Source: Clonostachys chloroleuca
Lineage: Eukaryota > Ascomycota > Sordariomycetes > Hypocreales > Bionectriaceae
NCBI GenBank assembly: GCA_037952775.1
Contig: JBANAY010000003.1
Location: forward strand, 13,764,001 to 13,828,000
DNA length: 64,000 bases
Reading direction: 5' to 3'
In this document: piece after piece, positions 24,048 to 34,287 of the stretch
How positions within the stretch are numbered: the first letter of the stretch is position 1
How the letters are laid out: every line of letters begins with the position of its first letter
Translations under genes and position numbers: made by a program
Notes under the pieces: generated by a model
What the model was told of the DNA's origin: nothing
Databases searched by the model: none
The model's input: the letters and a program-made list of their open reading frames with translations, nothing else

Positions 24048-24629
24048 ATGGATAACATTCCCTTCTTACTTCCGACCTGGCCGTTCTTGGCTGTCGATTC
24101 GTCCTACCCCTCTTCTGTCGATTTATTGCAAAATGAACGCATGAAGGGGTACCGTGACGGCTTTACCGCCGCTTATTATTCTTACTATAGCCATGCCAAC
24201 TCAGTCACTCCAGGATATTACCCTACAGCTCCCACCAATATGAACCACGGTTCTATTTAAACATTACCAGGATATGGGAACTTCGTTGCACCAATTAACC
24301 AAGTATTCACACAAGATCTGAGCATTACATCCGCCTCAGATGGCTCTGCACATTTTGCTCCTGGCGCTCTCCAGTATATACCCTTTGCGCACTCCGTATC
24401 TCAGAGACTGCTCCCCCAACAACCAGTTCGGAATAGCCTTTATATTTCAGATAACGTTGTTCATTCCTTTGTCACATTGGATAGGCCTAGGGAGTCTATC
24501 GGCGCTAGCTCCAGGCCATGGATTTACTTCATACGAGGCTCCGGAAATGTTGGGTGCTCATCAAGCTTCTGTAACGCCAGAGCGAACTATACCAACCAGT
24601 ACCGTAATATCAGAGGCATATAGTCCATC
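24048..24629 (+). pseudogene. Unrecognised single-exon gene broken by one stop
   Basis: Translation from ATG 24048 (MDNIPFLLPTWPFLAVDSSY...) runs 70 codons to a TAA (about 24258) and then continues open in the same frame for about 120 codons, with similar Tyr/Ser/Pro-rich composition. No intron can remove the stop, since the only bracketing GT-AG is about 21 nt. I therefore read it as a protein of about 190 aa interrupted by a single nonsense codon. No family is recognised. Confidence 0.4.
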
Positions 24630-24681
24630 CGCGACTAGGTCTACCACGGTGGTGGCATTTAGCCCAGCCGCCTCAACAACA

Positions 24682-25561
24682 TCAGAAGCAGCCTAAAGGC
24701 GTCGCCAAAATGGCCACATCGCCCTGCGTTAGCCTCATAATAATCCATTTCCGCCAAATGATTGGCGGGCCTTCCGGGTCGTCAGACTTTTCCAACTCAA
24801 GCGAGCCAGACTGATCAAAAGCTTTGAGGGCGTTACCGTCAAATCTAGAAATAACCCGCTTTTTAGAGACATAAAAATCCCCTGGTATAATCCTAGAAGC
24901 AGAGCTACCTTCACTTAATAACTTGAATTTTCTAGCCTTGAGCTTAGCAAGTAGGCGAAGCCGAAGAGTAAGCTGCCTTCTCTGCAAGTCTTCTTGCCAT
25001 AAAATCGGATTAGGCGATAGATCTGCTTGCGGGTGTGGTCAAGTGGTATTAGATTGGCCAAATGGCTCAGGAAACCCAGTTGACCAGCCCATTTTTGCTG
25101 TGTTATCCATTCTGATCATGTTGAGGAAATTGAAATATCGGACCTTGGTCTTGTATTTAAACAAGCCAGCCCAAAATCTTGGCTCAAGTCCTAGATTATG
25201 GCTGGGAGTAAATTGATCGTTACTTGTCAAATCCATATAATTATATCGAGAAATGACCAGGAATATGCCTCCTCCATAAAATTAAGGACATAGTAGGAAT
25301 CAATAATAGGGTTTAGCTTATTATGTACAGCGGAATCCCAGATAGATATGTATACAGCTTGAGCAGTGGTACTAACTATTCAATTACAGAGAACCACAGG
25401 GTATAAACATATTGGATTAATTCCCCTCCACAGTGAGTTGTCTTGCTATATACATCGAGCCCATCAATGCTATATTCTAACACATATACTGAGTCTGGAT
25501 GAAGCTCACTTTGACATTTGGTGTACATAGTTCTGAGAATCTTCACGCTGTAAGTGAACAA
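24682..25561 (-). pseudogene. Unrecognised decayed gene
   Basis: On the minus strand three coding-like stretches follow each other. The first is 25561-25376 (contains YVLEYSIDGLDVYSKTTHCG). The second, about 25355-25240, contains NPIIDSYYVLNFMEEAYSWS. The third, 25236-24682, has two halves (LGLEPRFWAGLFKYKTKVRY and LQRRQLTLRLRLLAKLKARK) in one frame separated by a single TGA near 25040. The frame breaks and the TGA, one C-to-T change from CGA, suggest a pseudogene of 250 or more residues. No family is recognised. Confidence 0.4.
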
Positions 25562-26296
25562 ATATTGGAAGTTACTCGAGGTCTTTTGACTCCTTGTATT
25601 GAATTTTTGGGTATTTTTAGTTCCCAGTCTCCAAGGATCTTGAATCTCTAGCTCATTTTGATACTATAATTTATTATTGAAATCAGGTAAATGAAAGTAA
25701 CTATTACCTGGCACAGCCAACTGGATCATGCATTGCTCTAAGAATTTGCTCAAAGTCCGATCCCACATCGCATAAAACTTGTCATCTCGTCGGCCGACCT
25801 ACGGCAAAACTGATATGCACGCGGTGTGAGCGAGCTCGATACCAAAATTATTGCCCTTCGCCAACAAGCCGAGCAATAGTGAGGTGGTGCACGGAGTGAA
25901 ACTCGGTGGAATACTTCTTATTAAAGCTGTTATTATATTAGGCAACATCTACCCTAGCAGCAAGTAGGAAATCGCGAATAGCTGTTTTCAAGTTACTGAT
26001 TTCAGCCTACACTGTGATATTTTCCAACTCGTGAGGACGGAGGTAGACGGTGCATCTTACCACCGCTGCTCTACTATGCTTGACTTCGAGGCTCCACACT
26101 ACAAGACACTACTTGATTCGACCTTATTTCTGCCTTTAGGTCTGGATATCCAGCGCCAGAAAGCTTCGGGCAGCGCATTTTAGACTTCTGGACGCTTGTG
26201 GGTGCGAACGATAGGAATATTCAAACGCTTACTTCGGCGGTACTTTAGCACAACTCTGCCATTTCCAGATCATATATTTATAACAAGAGATAGCTA
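25562..26296. other. Region without intact gene
   Basis: Apart from the STE23 fragment at 25815-25877, nothing is recognised on either strand. Confidence 0.45.
25815..25877 (+). pseudogene. 63-nt copy of STE23 exon 4
   Basis: This stretch (ATGCACGCGGTGTGAGCGAG...) aligns with 9367-9428 inside STE23 exon 4, encoding HARGASELDIKIIALLQQAG, at roughly 85-90% identity. It has no surrounding STE23 sequence. One of the differences creates a TGA-type stop. It is an isolated relic of a local duplication. Confidence 0.7.
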
Positions 26297-26584
26297 TCAT
26301 TGATCTCCCGGTTTAGCACCGTCTTTCAACAACTCGATCACATGGCTCTGAAAGCCCTTCTTTATAGCCTGTGTGAGAGCAAACCCATAGTTATCCTTGA
26401 CATTCGGGTTGGCACCGCGCTTCAATAGCTCAATCACAAGGCTCTGAAAGCCCTTTCTTATAGCCTGTGTGAGAGCAGACCCGTAGATGTCCGCACCATC
26501 TGGGTTAGTACAATCATACAACAGCTCGATCGCAAGGCTTTCGTAGCCCTCCCCTATAGCCCGCAGTATGGAAGGTTTGGGCAA
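26297..26584 (-). pseudogene. Ankyrin-repeat fragment
   Basis: About 95 codons encode nearly three ankyrin units: ALTQAIRKGFQSLVIELLKR, then GANPNVKDNYGFALTQAIKK, then GFQSHVIELLKDGAKP. The 33-residue period is exact. The frame has no ATG and is closed upstream by a stop, so it is a 3' remnant of an ankyrin protein. It ends about 40 nt before the divergent TPR frame. Confidence 0.7.
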
Positions 26585-26628
26585 ATCATTCTACCACGAT
26601 CTTTCGTCAACTAAATTGATTTTTTGAG

Positions 26629-27615
26629 ATGGGTGTCACGTACCATACATATAGGCTGAGGAACACAGATAAAACTCTGATTCCCGAAAATTTGTATCGC
26701 ATCATCACCAGCCACGATATTATTGATATGCATACCAACTTTTCCGCCCCAGGTAGTTGTCTTCACAAATGTTTCCTCAGGCACGGCATTCAGAGGAGGT
26801 ATTTGCTGCGGCAAGATGACAAACAAGGCCGATATGAGGAAGCACAGCAAGCGGGCCTACTATTAGTAGAAATAATGAGCAGAGTGCTCGGAGAGGATCA
26901 TCTCGTCACATTGTCCACTATGGGCAATCTGGCTTTAACCTACAACCATCAAGGTCGTCGTGGGGAGGCAGAAGCTCTACAAGAGCTAGTAACACAAGGG
27001 ACAATGAGAATCCTTGGCGACGAGCATGCTGAAACACTCACATCCATGGCGAATCTGGCCTTGGCGTATTATGAGCGGGCGAAGTATGAGGACGCAAGGA
27101 ATCTCGCAACGGAGGTCCTGGTTAAGGGAGCCAAAGTCTTTGATGACACGCATCCCACGAGGCTTTCCTGGTTGAACAACCTTGCAGTCTGTCTTCAGGA
27201 AGAGGGGCAATTTGAAGCAGGGCTTGAATTGGGGGAGAAAGTGATAACCATGAGCAAAGAAAAGTTGGCGGATAATCACCCCGATACCCTTGTCCACATG
27301 TCAAACCAGGCTATGGCATACAATGGCCAGGGTAAACGAAAGATGGCAGAAGAACTCATGGCTGATGTGGTTCAGAAGTGCAGAATCAACTTGACCGAAA
27401 GTCATCCTTGCACCTTGATCAGCATGTATAATCTAGGTCTGATACATATGGGACAAGGCGCGTGGCACGTAGCTCAGGGAATCTGGGTATCAATTGCAGA
27501 GCCAATGAGGACGGTGCTTGGGGAGAAACACGAATGTACCATTCGATGCACGAGCTATCTCGCCCTGATTAACAAAATGACCGACGATAAATCCAAAGTC
27601 GATCTATCGCCTTAG
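26629..27615 (+). CDS. TPR (kinesin-light-chain-type) repeat protein, probable NLR remnant
   Basis: The frame encodes 328 aa. From about residue 66 there are five to six 42-residue TPR units of the kinesin-light-chain type, with repeated signatures such as LVTLSTMGNLALTYNHQGRR, HAETLTSMANLALAYYERAK and HPTRLSWLNNLAVCLQEEGQ. In fungi this repeat type is usually the C-terminal sensor of NLR-like proteins with a central NB-ARC or NACHT domain. No such ATPase domain lies upstream, and the first 65 residues look unrelated. It is either a truncated NLR or a stand-alone TPR protein. The start at 26629 is uncertain. Confidence 0.6.
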   Translation: MGVTYHTYRLRNTDKTLIPENLYRIITSHDIIDMHTNFSAPGSCLHKCFLRHGIQRRYLLRQDDKQGRYEEAQQAGLLLVEIMSRVLGEDHLVTLSTMGNLALTYNHQGRRGEAEALQELVTQGTMRILGDEHAETLTSMANLALAYYERAKYEDARNLATEVLVKGAKVFDDTHPTRLSWLNNLAVCLQEEGQFEAGLELGEKVITMSKEKLADNHPDTLVHMSNQAMAYNGQGKRKMAEELMADVVQKCRINLTESHPCTLISMYNLGLIHMGQGAWHVAQGIWVSIAEPMRTVLGEKHECTIRCTSYLALINKMTDDKSKVDLSP

Positions 27616-28672
27616 ATCGCCGCGTTTAAGTACGTAGGAGGAATCGTATGATCAAGGTCGATGCGTGAACCTTTCACGTGGTATCCCTCGTCAGGGAATT
27701 TCCATATGTACATAAATAGGTACTGTAACATTTTCCCTCTAGCTAGAGATATAAGCCATTTAGGGTGACAAGGACCGGCATGAATTAGAAGGTAACTTTT
27801 CCCCCCGGGCAGCGGGAAGACGCGTGAGATGATTTCGGCTGATCATTTCAAACTCATCATCCGACAAGGGCACGGGTTGGATGGAGCGATGACTCCCTCA
27901 CCTTGCGGTTTGAGGATGGTGGCGGGAGATCAGCTCTGCCACTTCACCTCGATGGCACATCAAGCAAATGGCGCTATTGCAAACCAATTTTTTAGACAGC
28001 TAAGTTTCAAACTTGGAGGCTGTGATTAGAGTTGACAAAAGAAATAGAAAATGCCAGTAGCTAGCTTCATTCCTCAAGGCTCCTTTGCACAAACCGCGAC
28101 CGGTTTGCCTCTCCTGTTGATTATCTTATTAAGCATCAAGTGACAACTCTCAGCCAATCATCGATTGCTTAGATTACTCTAAACTTCATTTCTGATTGAT
28201 AAATCATCTCACTCACGTGATCATTCTCACCAAAGTGCCCAGGCTCTGATTCGTGCCTTGTCCTCCCTTTTTTACTCTGTATATACCATACGGGTGTAGT
28301 CATTTAACCGACCATACCAGGATAGCGGGGTCCGGCGAATAGCTGAAGCTCTGCGGATCATTGCTGATACGCTTTGCCCCACCCTCTGGTGCCACTGCGC
28401 CCAAAAATGGATCCAAGCCATATTCTTGTACCTCAGTTGCTGAGTGTCGCATTGTAAACAGCTCAAACTATGTCAACAGCGCCTTCAGACTGTATCGAGA
28501 GGAGTGGTCTGGTGTCAGAGTGGTGGCTAGCCCAGAATTGAGCGCGACGTCAGTGCGATGGTAAGCACCAACCTGCCAGGTCAAGCCAGCCTTCGCAAAA
28601 AAAAGCTCGATATCGTTGGGTTTGGCAAACATAAAATACTTGTTACCAACCGAGTCTAGCTACGTTCTATTA
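27616..28672. other. Intergenic, no supported gene
   Basis: Short frames at 27829-28029 and 28361-28564 (plus) have no recognisable features. The right end flanks the 3' end of the bZIP gene. Confidence 0.4.
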
Positions 28673-29859
28673 TTAACAGTTCTCCCCCGCAGCTTGGTAT
28701 CGTTCGCAGTCTTTCCTCTCGCCATTACATTTAACCTATATGAAATATATTAACTTCATTGCTTCTGAATGTGCCACGAAAAAGACTGGAGCAGGGTCTT
28801 ACCTTGCTGCTACGGCAGTGATCGCATGCCTTTTGACGGTTAGGACGAGCTTTACCGTTCATCTTCACCCTGAAACTTGAAAAAAGAAAACGGCTGGCAG
28901 AAGAAGCTTTATCTCTTCCACTACAAATCACTGGTTCTGATGTTAAGGCCGCATTGTTGTTTGGAGAGCATGGCGGATATAACCTAAAATTGGGGGTGTC
29001 GTGACCCCCAGCCACTGTGGGGTGTTCAGATGTATATGCCAGAGCCTATGCCTATCACATTAGCAAGTTATATTTCCAAGGCAGTCTATCCGTGAGTTTA
29101 CACCTTACCTCAAGTTGAGAGCAATTGACTGGGTCTGGCATAAATTCCTGGTTTAAGTTGAAGGTTGAGTCCATGGGGTTAGTATCGTCATAGATAATAT
29201 CACCGGATTGTGTGATAGAAGGCTGAAGAATAGGATTGGTTGCAATGGGCATAGACCACTGAATATTTCTTGTGGCTGGGTTCAGGCGCCCGTTGTCATA
29301 ACCTTTCACATATCCATCAGAGGTGAGGAACGTGACATGACCAAGCATAGGCGGAGGGTATGACAAGCTCAGGTCAGCAGAGTTCAATGCAAAGGGCTCT
29401 CTGTATCGCTCTATATGTGTAGTATATTCCTCTTGCAAGACTGGATTTAGAGATGTAGGTGATCGAGACGCCTGTCTGTCACGAGACTGATGTTGGTGAA
29501 TTGAAAAGGATGAAGAAGAATGGTTGGCGAAAGATTCTTTAGCGTTATTCATGGGAACATTCTGTTCCTCTTTCTTGACCTCTTCAGAAGCCGGAGCTTT
29601 ACGCTCAAGATCCTCCAGACGTCTCTTTATTCTATTGCCTAGTTAATTTTGATTTTAGTCCCTATATTCACTCAAGGCTTATAAAATCAGGTAAGTTAGC
29701 ATTTTACTCACGATATTTACGCTGGGCTAGTCGGTTCTGCAGTCTTCGGCGCTGAACTGGATCACTAATTTGAGTCCAATCCTCATTGGTGTTGATAAGG
29801 CTGCTGGAAGCGCCTGTATTGGTATAGTTGAAATATTGTCTTTGGGCTGGAGGAGGCAT
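28673..29859 (-). CDS. bZIP transcription factor ending in a Zn2Cys6-like motif
   Basis: Four exons (29859-29712, 29638-29109, 29045-28803, 28735-28673) join in phase to about 327 aa. The basic region, residues 38-62, is DPVQRRRLQNRLAQRKYR followed by NRIKRRLEDLERKA, with intron 1 inside it; the leucine zipper is short. The middle is Ser/Asn/Pro-rich. The C-terminal 35 residues are RPNRQKACDHCRSSK then VKCNGERKDCERYQAAGENC and stop, spliced at the position where many fungal C6 genes have an intron. This is a Zn2Cys6 cluster with spacing C-x2-C-x6-C-x6-C-x2-[Y]-x6-C: the fifth cysteine is Tyr (TAC), one base from TGC. A DNA-binding regulator in the nucleus is the family inference; whether the C6 part folds is doubtful. 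Confidence 0.7.
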
Positions 29860-31532
29860 TCTATGATGAGGCCTTGACAACTTCTGAGCAGGCAATTGAA
29901 CAGGGAAGTAATGTCTTAAGAAATGAAAAGCAAAATCAAGGTAGTTAGCTCGCTAATTTCAGGAAACAAGTCCGTACTTAAGCATCTGGTGAGAGAGAAA
30001 GCTGGCTGCTGTCTTCGGGGGTTGTTACTGAAAAGGAGGATCGACCGACCCGGGCATGCCGCTGGCTGACCAACAGTATATATGGTGTGGCATAAACGTG
30101 CATTCATGGCCACTTGGCACCATCCCTCAAGGCAGCTTTCGTACCTTGCAAGGGTTTCCAGGTAAGCTCGAAGTAGCCAGAGAGGCTGTTAAGATCCATC
30201 CCCAAGCCGCCACCTCTTGGCCCACTCGCAATAGCCACCGTAGCGAGAGCACAACAAGTGAATGTAATCTCCGGAGTCAGCCAAGCTGTTGGTGTACGCC
30301 ATATATAGCATAATTCAAGCTCCTCCACTCGAATGAAGCAGTGTACAAGCCCAGAAGCCGGATCGACTCTTATCACGGAGCATATCTCTCACCCAGCTGG
30401 AGTGGCAATCCCATGAGAGAAGACTTGCCTGATCCAGAACAAATTGGGCACTTCGATAGCTGATCAACATCATGACGTGGTCTGGCCCCTAAACTCCGAT
30501 GGAGGAGCAGTTGAGGCTATGCAATAGTTCTCATTACTTGCAGGATGTCAAACTTGGGCGTGCCACACGGCACCATCACCATCCAATGGTATCGCTGAAT
30601 TAGAAACTCAATCAGGGTTAGGGAGGCCCCTGCGTTGGCTAGCTAGGGGTAATCATCAACTCCTCCATTGGTCCAGGGGTATTATTGACTTCGATTTTCT
30701 CACAGGCATCACACGCCAAGTGGAACATGCGCTCCTTCATCAGACAATGCCCTTCATGTGCCAGATATGATCAATGATCAGCTACAATTCCGCCTAATAA
30801 CAGGGTTTATGACCTGGTGAGGAGAGAGCCCCATTGCCGCTGGATGGTTTTACCTAATAATTAGGACAAGGCATCCAGCGATACACAAGTCAACCTTGCA
30901 GTACCAGACAGTTCTTTCTCGGCAGTCAAAGGGGATACTACACAGAACTTACGTTATATTTTTATTGCTGTGTTTTCAATGAGTTGGTTAGCATCCCTTC
31001 TGGTGTTTGGCTTCTATCCCGACGACGACGGCACTCGCGTGAACACCGTCAAGGGGAACCGCTTATGATGAAGTTCAGGACATTATTCCTTCTCATCACG
31101 AGTCGTCAGAGGCCCGTGCAGAAACCGTCATCGATACACCCATACAAATCTGTTACCGTAAGGTAGGGGAAGCCTTGACGCTGTGCCGTCTGTCTGCCAA
31201 GAAATAGCATGGAGACCACAATACTGAACCTGCCCGCGGTTAGCCGCCCTTCGTTTCGGGCATACAAGATAGGCTCCCTTAACCAGTCCATACTCTCTGC
31301 TCTGGCCTCTGATTCCGTATTACTAGCTCGCAGCACAGCCATTTATCAGCTGGCGCATGATCTTGTGCCAGCGAGGGTGGTCGGCAAAGGGACTGGGGCG
31401 CTTGGAGCTGACTTTTCCATGTGGATCGCCTTAAATGTCTGGAGGATTTAAACCCTTCCCTTCTCTGCTTTTCTTCTCTTTTATGGTCTATCCATATTTT
31501 CTTCGGTCACGCAGTCTAAGTTGGCTGCCAAC
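29860..31532. other. Long region without a supported gene
   Basis: This is the promoter side of the bZIP gene. A coding-like stretch at about 31050-31195 (plus; contains DTPIQICYRKVGEALTLCRL) ends in a TAG, has no start and no recognised family; it may be a relic. A frame at 31209-31451 is also unconvincing. Confidence 0.35.
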
Positions 31533-31742
31533 ATGCCGTTTCCATTCACTCTGCTATGTGACCTTCTTAACCGACTTGAAAGAAACCACAAGCCATCGAG
31601 CGTCGACAGGACCCAGGAAATCCACGCCCGGACCGTTGTCTCCTGGTTTAACAAACACAATGAGGTCATTCCACGACGAGGCTCAGGAGCCATTGCTTTC
31701 CTGCCATGTCTCTTTCCTGAACGGCGACCGGATCGTGTTTTC
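31533..31742 (+). pseudogene. N-terminal fragment of an ATP-dependent DNA ligase-family protein
   Basis: From ATG 31533 the frame encodes MPFPFTLLCDLLNRLERN..., then VVSWFNKHNEVIPRRG and AFLPCLFPERRPDRVF. This order (C-D-L-L, then W-F-x-x-H, then L-x-P-E-R-R-x-D-R-V) matches the N-terminal part of the fungal DNA-ligase-domain family as I recall it. Homology stops after about 70 codons at about 31742; no adenylation motif (KxDG) follows. It is a truncated copy. Confidence 0.5.
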
Positions 31743-32277
31743 AGACCTATTCCCAATTAAGGAGGGAGTCGACGCTGTTTGGATTTATAAGATGTTATCA
31801 CAAAAACTACCAAGCGCTACGCATGCACCATACTCTATGATAACCCTGACCTTATTTCTCAACAACAAGACACATGAGCGTTGAGTTGGACAATAACTCA
31901 AAGCGCTGCAATAACCTGCTTTGGTGCGTGAAATAAATAATGGTGGGCTAAACGCCGCGCTACAGACCAACACTCCTGCACGTAATCATCATTCAGTCTC
32001 GAGAAACACAAACTCGCAGATGAAAGGCAGGGCAACGCCGGCTCACCTACAAACACGAACAGCCAACTCTCCGCTGTGCCTTTCATGAGATTGTCGAACA
32101 GAGAAAGAAATTGGACCTGTATGTTCGCCAACGAACTCTACGGAATATAGCTAACATAAACAGATGACGCGGCTGTGCAATAGAAATCCCTGTTGGCATG
32201 TCAAACCCATCGAATGAGGATACTTAGACAAGTATATCCAACAAATGGTCTCTTCCCAAGAACTTGACCTCACATTA
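31743..32277. other. No gene seen
   Basis: Between the ligase fragment and a DUF3435 fragment only chance frames occur, including 31435-31884, which is an overlapping frame of the ligase fragment. Confidence 0.35.
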
Positions 32278-32391
32278 ATCATCGCTGATGCAATCAGGAC
32301 ACTGCGTTGCCTGTATAGAAAGGGGGACTGGGTTGGGACTGGGTTCAGCTTCGTTGTACGCCTCGGGCAACTCGACCTTGATGGATGGTTT
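32278..32391 (-). pseudogene. DUF3435 (FluG-domain) C-terminal fragment
   Basis: The minus strand reads KPSIKVELPEAYNEAEPSPN, PVPLSIQ and ATQCPDCISDD. It aligns with the linker and first CxxC of the larger DUF3435 remnant (34563-34681), at roughly 70% nucleotide identity. Here the codon before CPDC is CAG (Gln), whereas the larger copy has TAG. It is closed downstream by a stop and lacks the rest of the gene. Confidence 0.6.
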
Positions 32392-33243
32392 ATATCTTCC
32401 AGTACCGCTCGGTTATTACTATATGTGACCGGAGCGCCATGTAAAGCTCACCCGTATTAGTGTCCTTCTACTCCCCCGCCTTTCCGATAGGCCATATGCG
32501 TATTGTTTCTTAGGCGATGGCATGATTTGCGATCCTCCTTCCCCGACAACTTCATTCGTCTCGCATTTCTGGTGCCTGCTTGGACTGGAGCTTGGCACAT
32601 GTAGACGCTGTAATACCACGTCATCACTGGCACAACATGCTCCCACCCTGCTCCCAAGTCCGTTGGGCGAACAATACTCATTAATTTTCGGAATGTCACG
32701 AAATCAGAACCGCGGGTGCTTCGGGGCCGGTCGACCCCCCAATACTATATGTATATTGGCAGGATCAGACCTAGGCTACCTGATGAAGGGAGGGCCAATA
32801 AACTGGCAGGTCGCCTTTGGCCAGGCTCCAGATTAGTTGTGCTTGTATTAATTTGCCTAACCTCACTGTACTTACAACTTGGTTGTTAGATTTCCGAATC
32901 GAGGAGCTGCAGCAGGGGATGTAGACTTTATAATAGGAACAAAGCGAAGGCTTCAATTCTGCATTGTTCTCTAGAAGCGCGTGCGGCTAGCGGCTTCTTA
33001 AGAAAAGAAAACAACATAAGTATAGTATGCAGAACCTGAAATAACCATTGTAGTAGCCTTTGCCAAAGAAGAGCGGCTGATCAAGTGACCAATATGCTGA
33101 GTTTGCGCAAGATCAGTGTACCGGCAGAACGTAAATCCGAGACCCTTCACAGCCCGCGCCCTTCAACAACCCCGCATCTCGGCCAATGTTCACGGTCCAC
33201 CTTTACCCGTATCCTATTCCTTCGAAGCTCTAGTCACTCCACA
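32392..33243. other. Intergenic, no supported gene
   Basis: No conserved frame. The C2H2 gene frame is open upstream to 33085, with a possible earlier ATG at 33094, but those residues look unconserved. Confidence 0.4.
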
Positions 33244-33997
33244 ATGGAATGCCCTGTTTGTGATCGTAAGTTCAGGACGGAAGGGAGCCTTAAGCAACAC
33301 TGTCGAGACAGTCATCCGAAGACGTATTGTCTACGATGCGAGCGTCCTTTTGCGAACCGCGAATCTCTTCGACAGCATATCTCCTCATCGTCAAACCATC
33401 ACAGATGCGAACATTGTCGTCACAAACCTGATTTTGTGTCATCTACGGCACTAGAGAAGCATCAAGAAAACTCTCACGAGCTTTGCAAACCTTGCGATAG
33501 GTCCTTCAATACGCCAGAAAGCCTCGAACAACATGATATAGCTGTACATAATCTCTGCAAGGACTGCGGCAATTTTTTTGAAACTGAAAACAATCTCCAA
33601 AATGTTTGCGATCCTATAAACGCTGCGGTTTGCAGATCATATATTGACTTCCATGCAGCATCAGAGGACACATGCCGCGAAACTCATTCCATGCCCAGGA
33701 TGCTCGAGAAGCTTCGACAAGGAGTCAGCGATGGTGTTACACCTTGAGGCTGGAACATGCTCATCTGGTACAACCGCCGCTATCGTCGATGAGCTTGCCC
33801 ACCAGTGTTATCAGTCTGGCCACTATATTTCGAATGATGGGGAATACGACTTCAGCTGTCCTGACTGTGAAACCCTTTTCGTCTGGATGAGTGGGCTTCT
33901 GCAGCATGCGGAAAGTAACGCTTGCGAGGTTAGCCTTTGTAAGGACTCACCGTTGGGCAAGTTCATGCATTTCCTACGGCTCCGTGTTCAATCTTGA
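33244..33997 (+). CDS. C2H2 zinc-finger protein
   Basis: Two exons (33244-33603, 33659-33997) give about 232 aa. Seven finger-like units follow each other, starting at CPVCDRKFRTEGSLKQHCRDSH, then YCLRCERPF..., HRCEHCRHKPD..., LCKPCDRSFNTPESLEQHDIAVH and LCKDCGNFFETENNLQNHQRTH. The last is completed exactly by the splice, which supports the intron despite its weak GTTTGC donor. Two further units, CPGCSRSFDKESAMVLHLEAGTC and CPDCETLF..., end in Cys instead of His. Fingers this densely packed suggest nucleic-acid or protein binding; no specific target can be inferred. An upstream in-frame ATG (33094) would add 50 residues. Confidence 0.75.
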
Positions 33998-34287
33998 AAG
34001 GTTCACTGCAAGTATACTAGAGTGGTCACGGTTAAGTGCGATCTTTCAGTATCGAAGGTTACAGTGATATGCAACCACAAGCCAGACACACATCCAGCCC
34101 ACACGCAAGGACAAGGAATAAAATCCTGAGGAAGATGGTTGGACGGGTGATAGCACGTTGTTTCACAGCTAGTCCCACATTCGTTAGTCTGGAGAGCTCA
34201 AAAATGCCTCTAGAATAGCATTGGTCTAATTACTGTCTACATTTCTCTGCTAGTATACGACGGCGTTAGTATAGTTCTGCTGGGACA
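33998..34287. other. Short intergenic region
   Basis: Nothing recognised between the convergent C2H2 gene and the DUF3435 remnant. Confidence 0.4.

Noticed and set aside
31435..31884. 149-codon plus-strand frame
   Set aside because: It overlaps the DNA-ligase-like fragment in a different frame, and the recognisable motifs are in the other frame.
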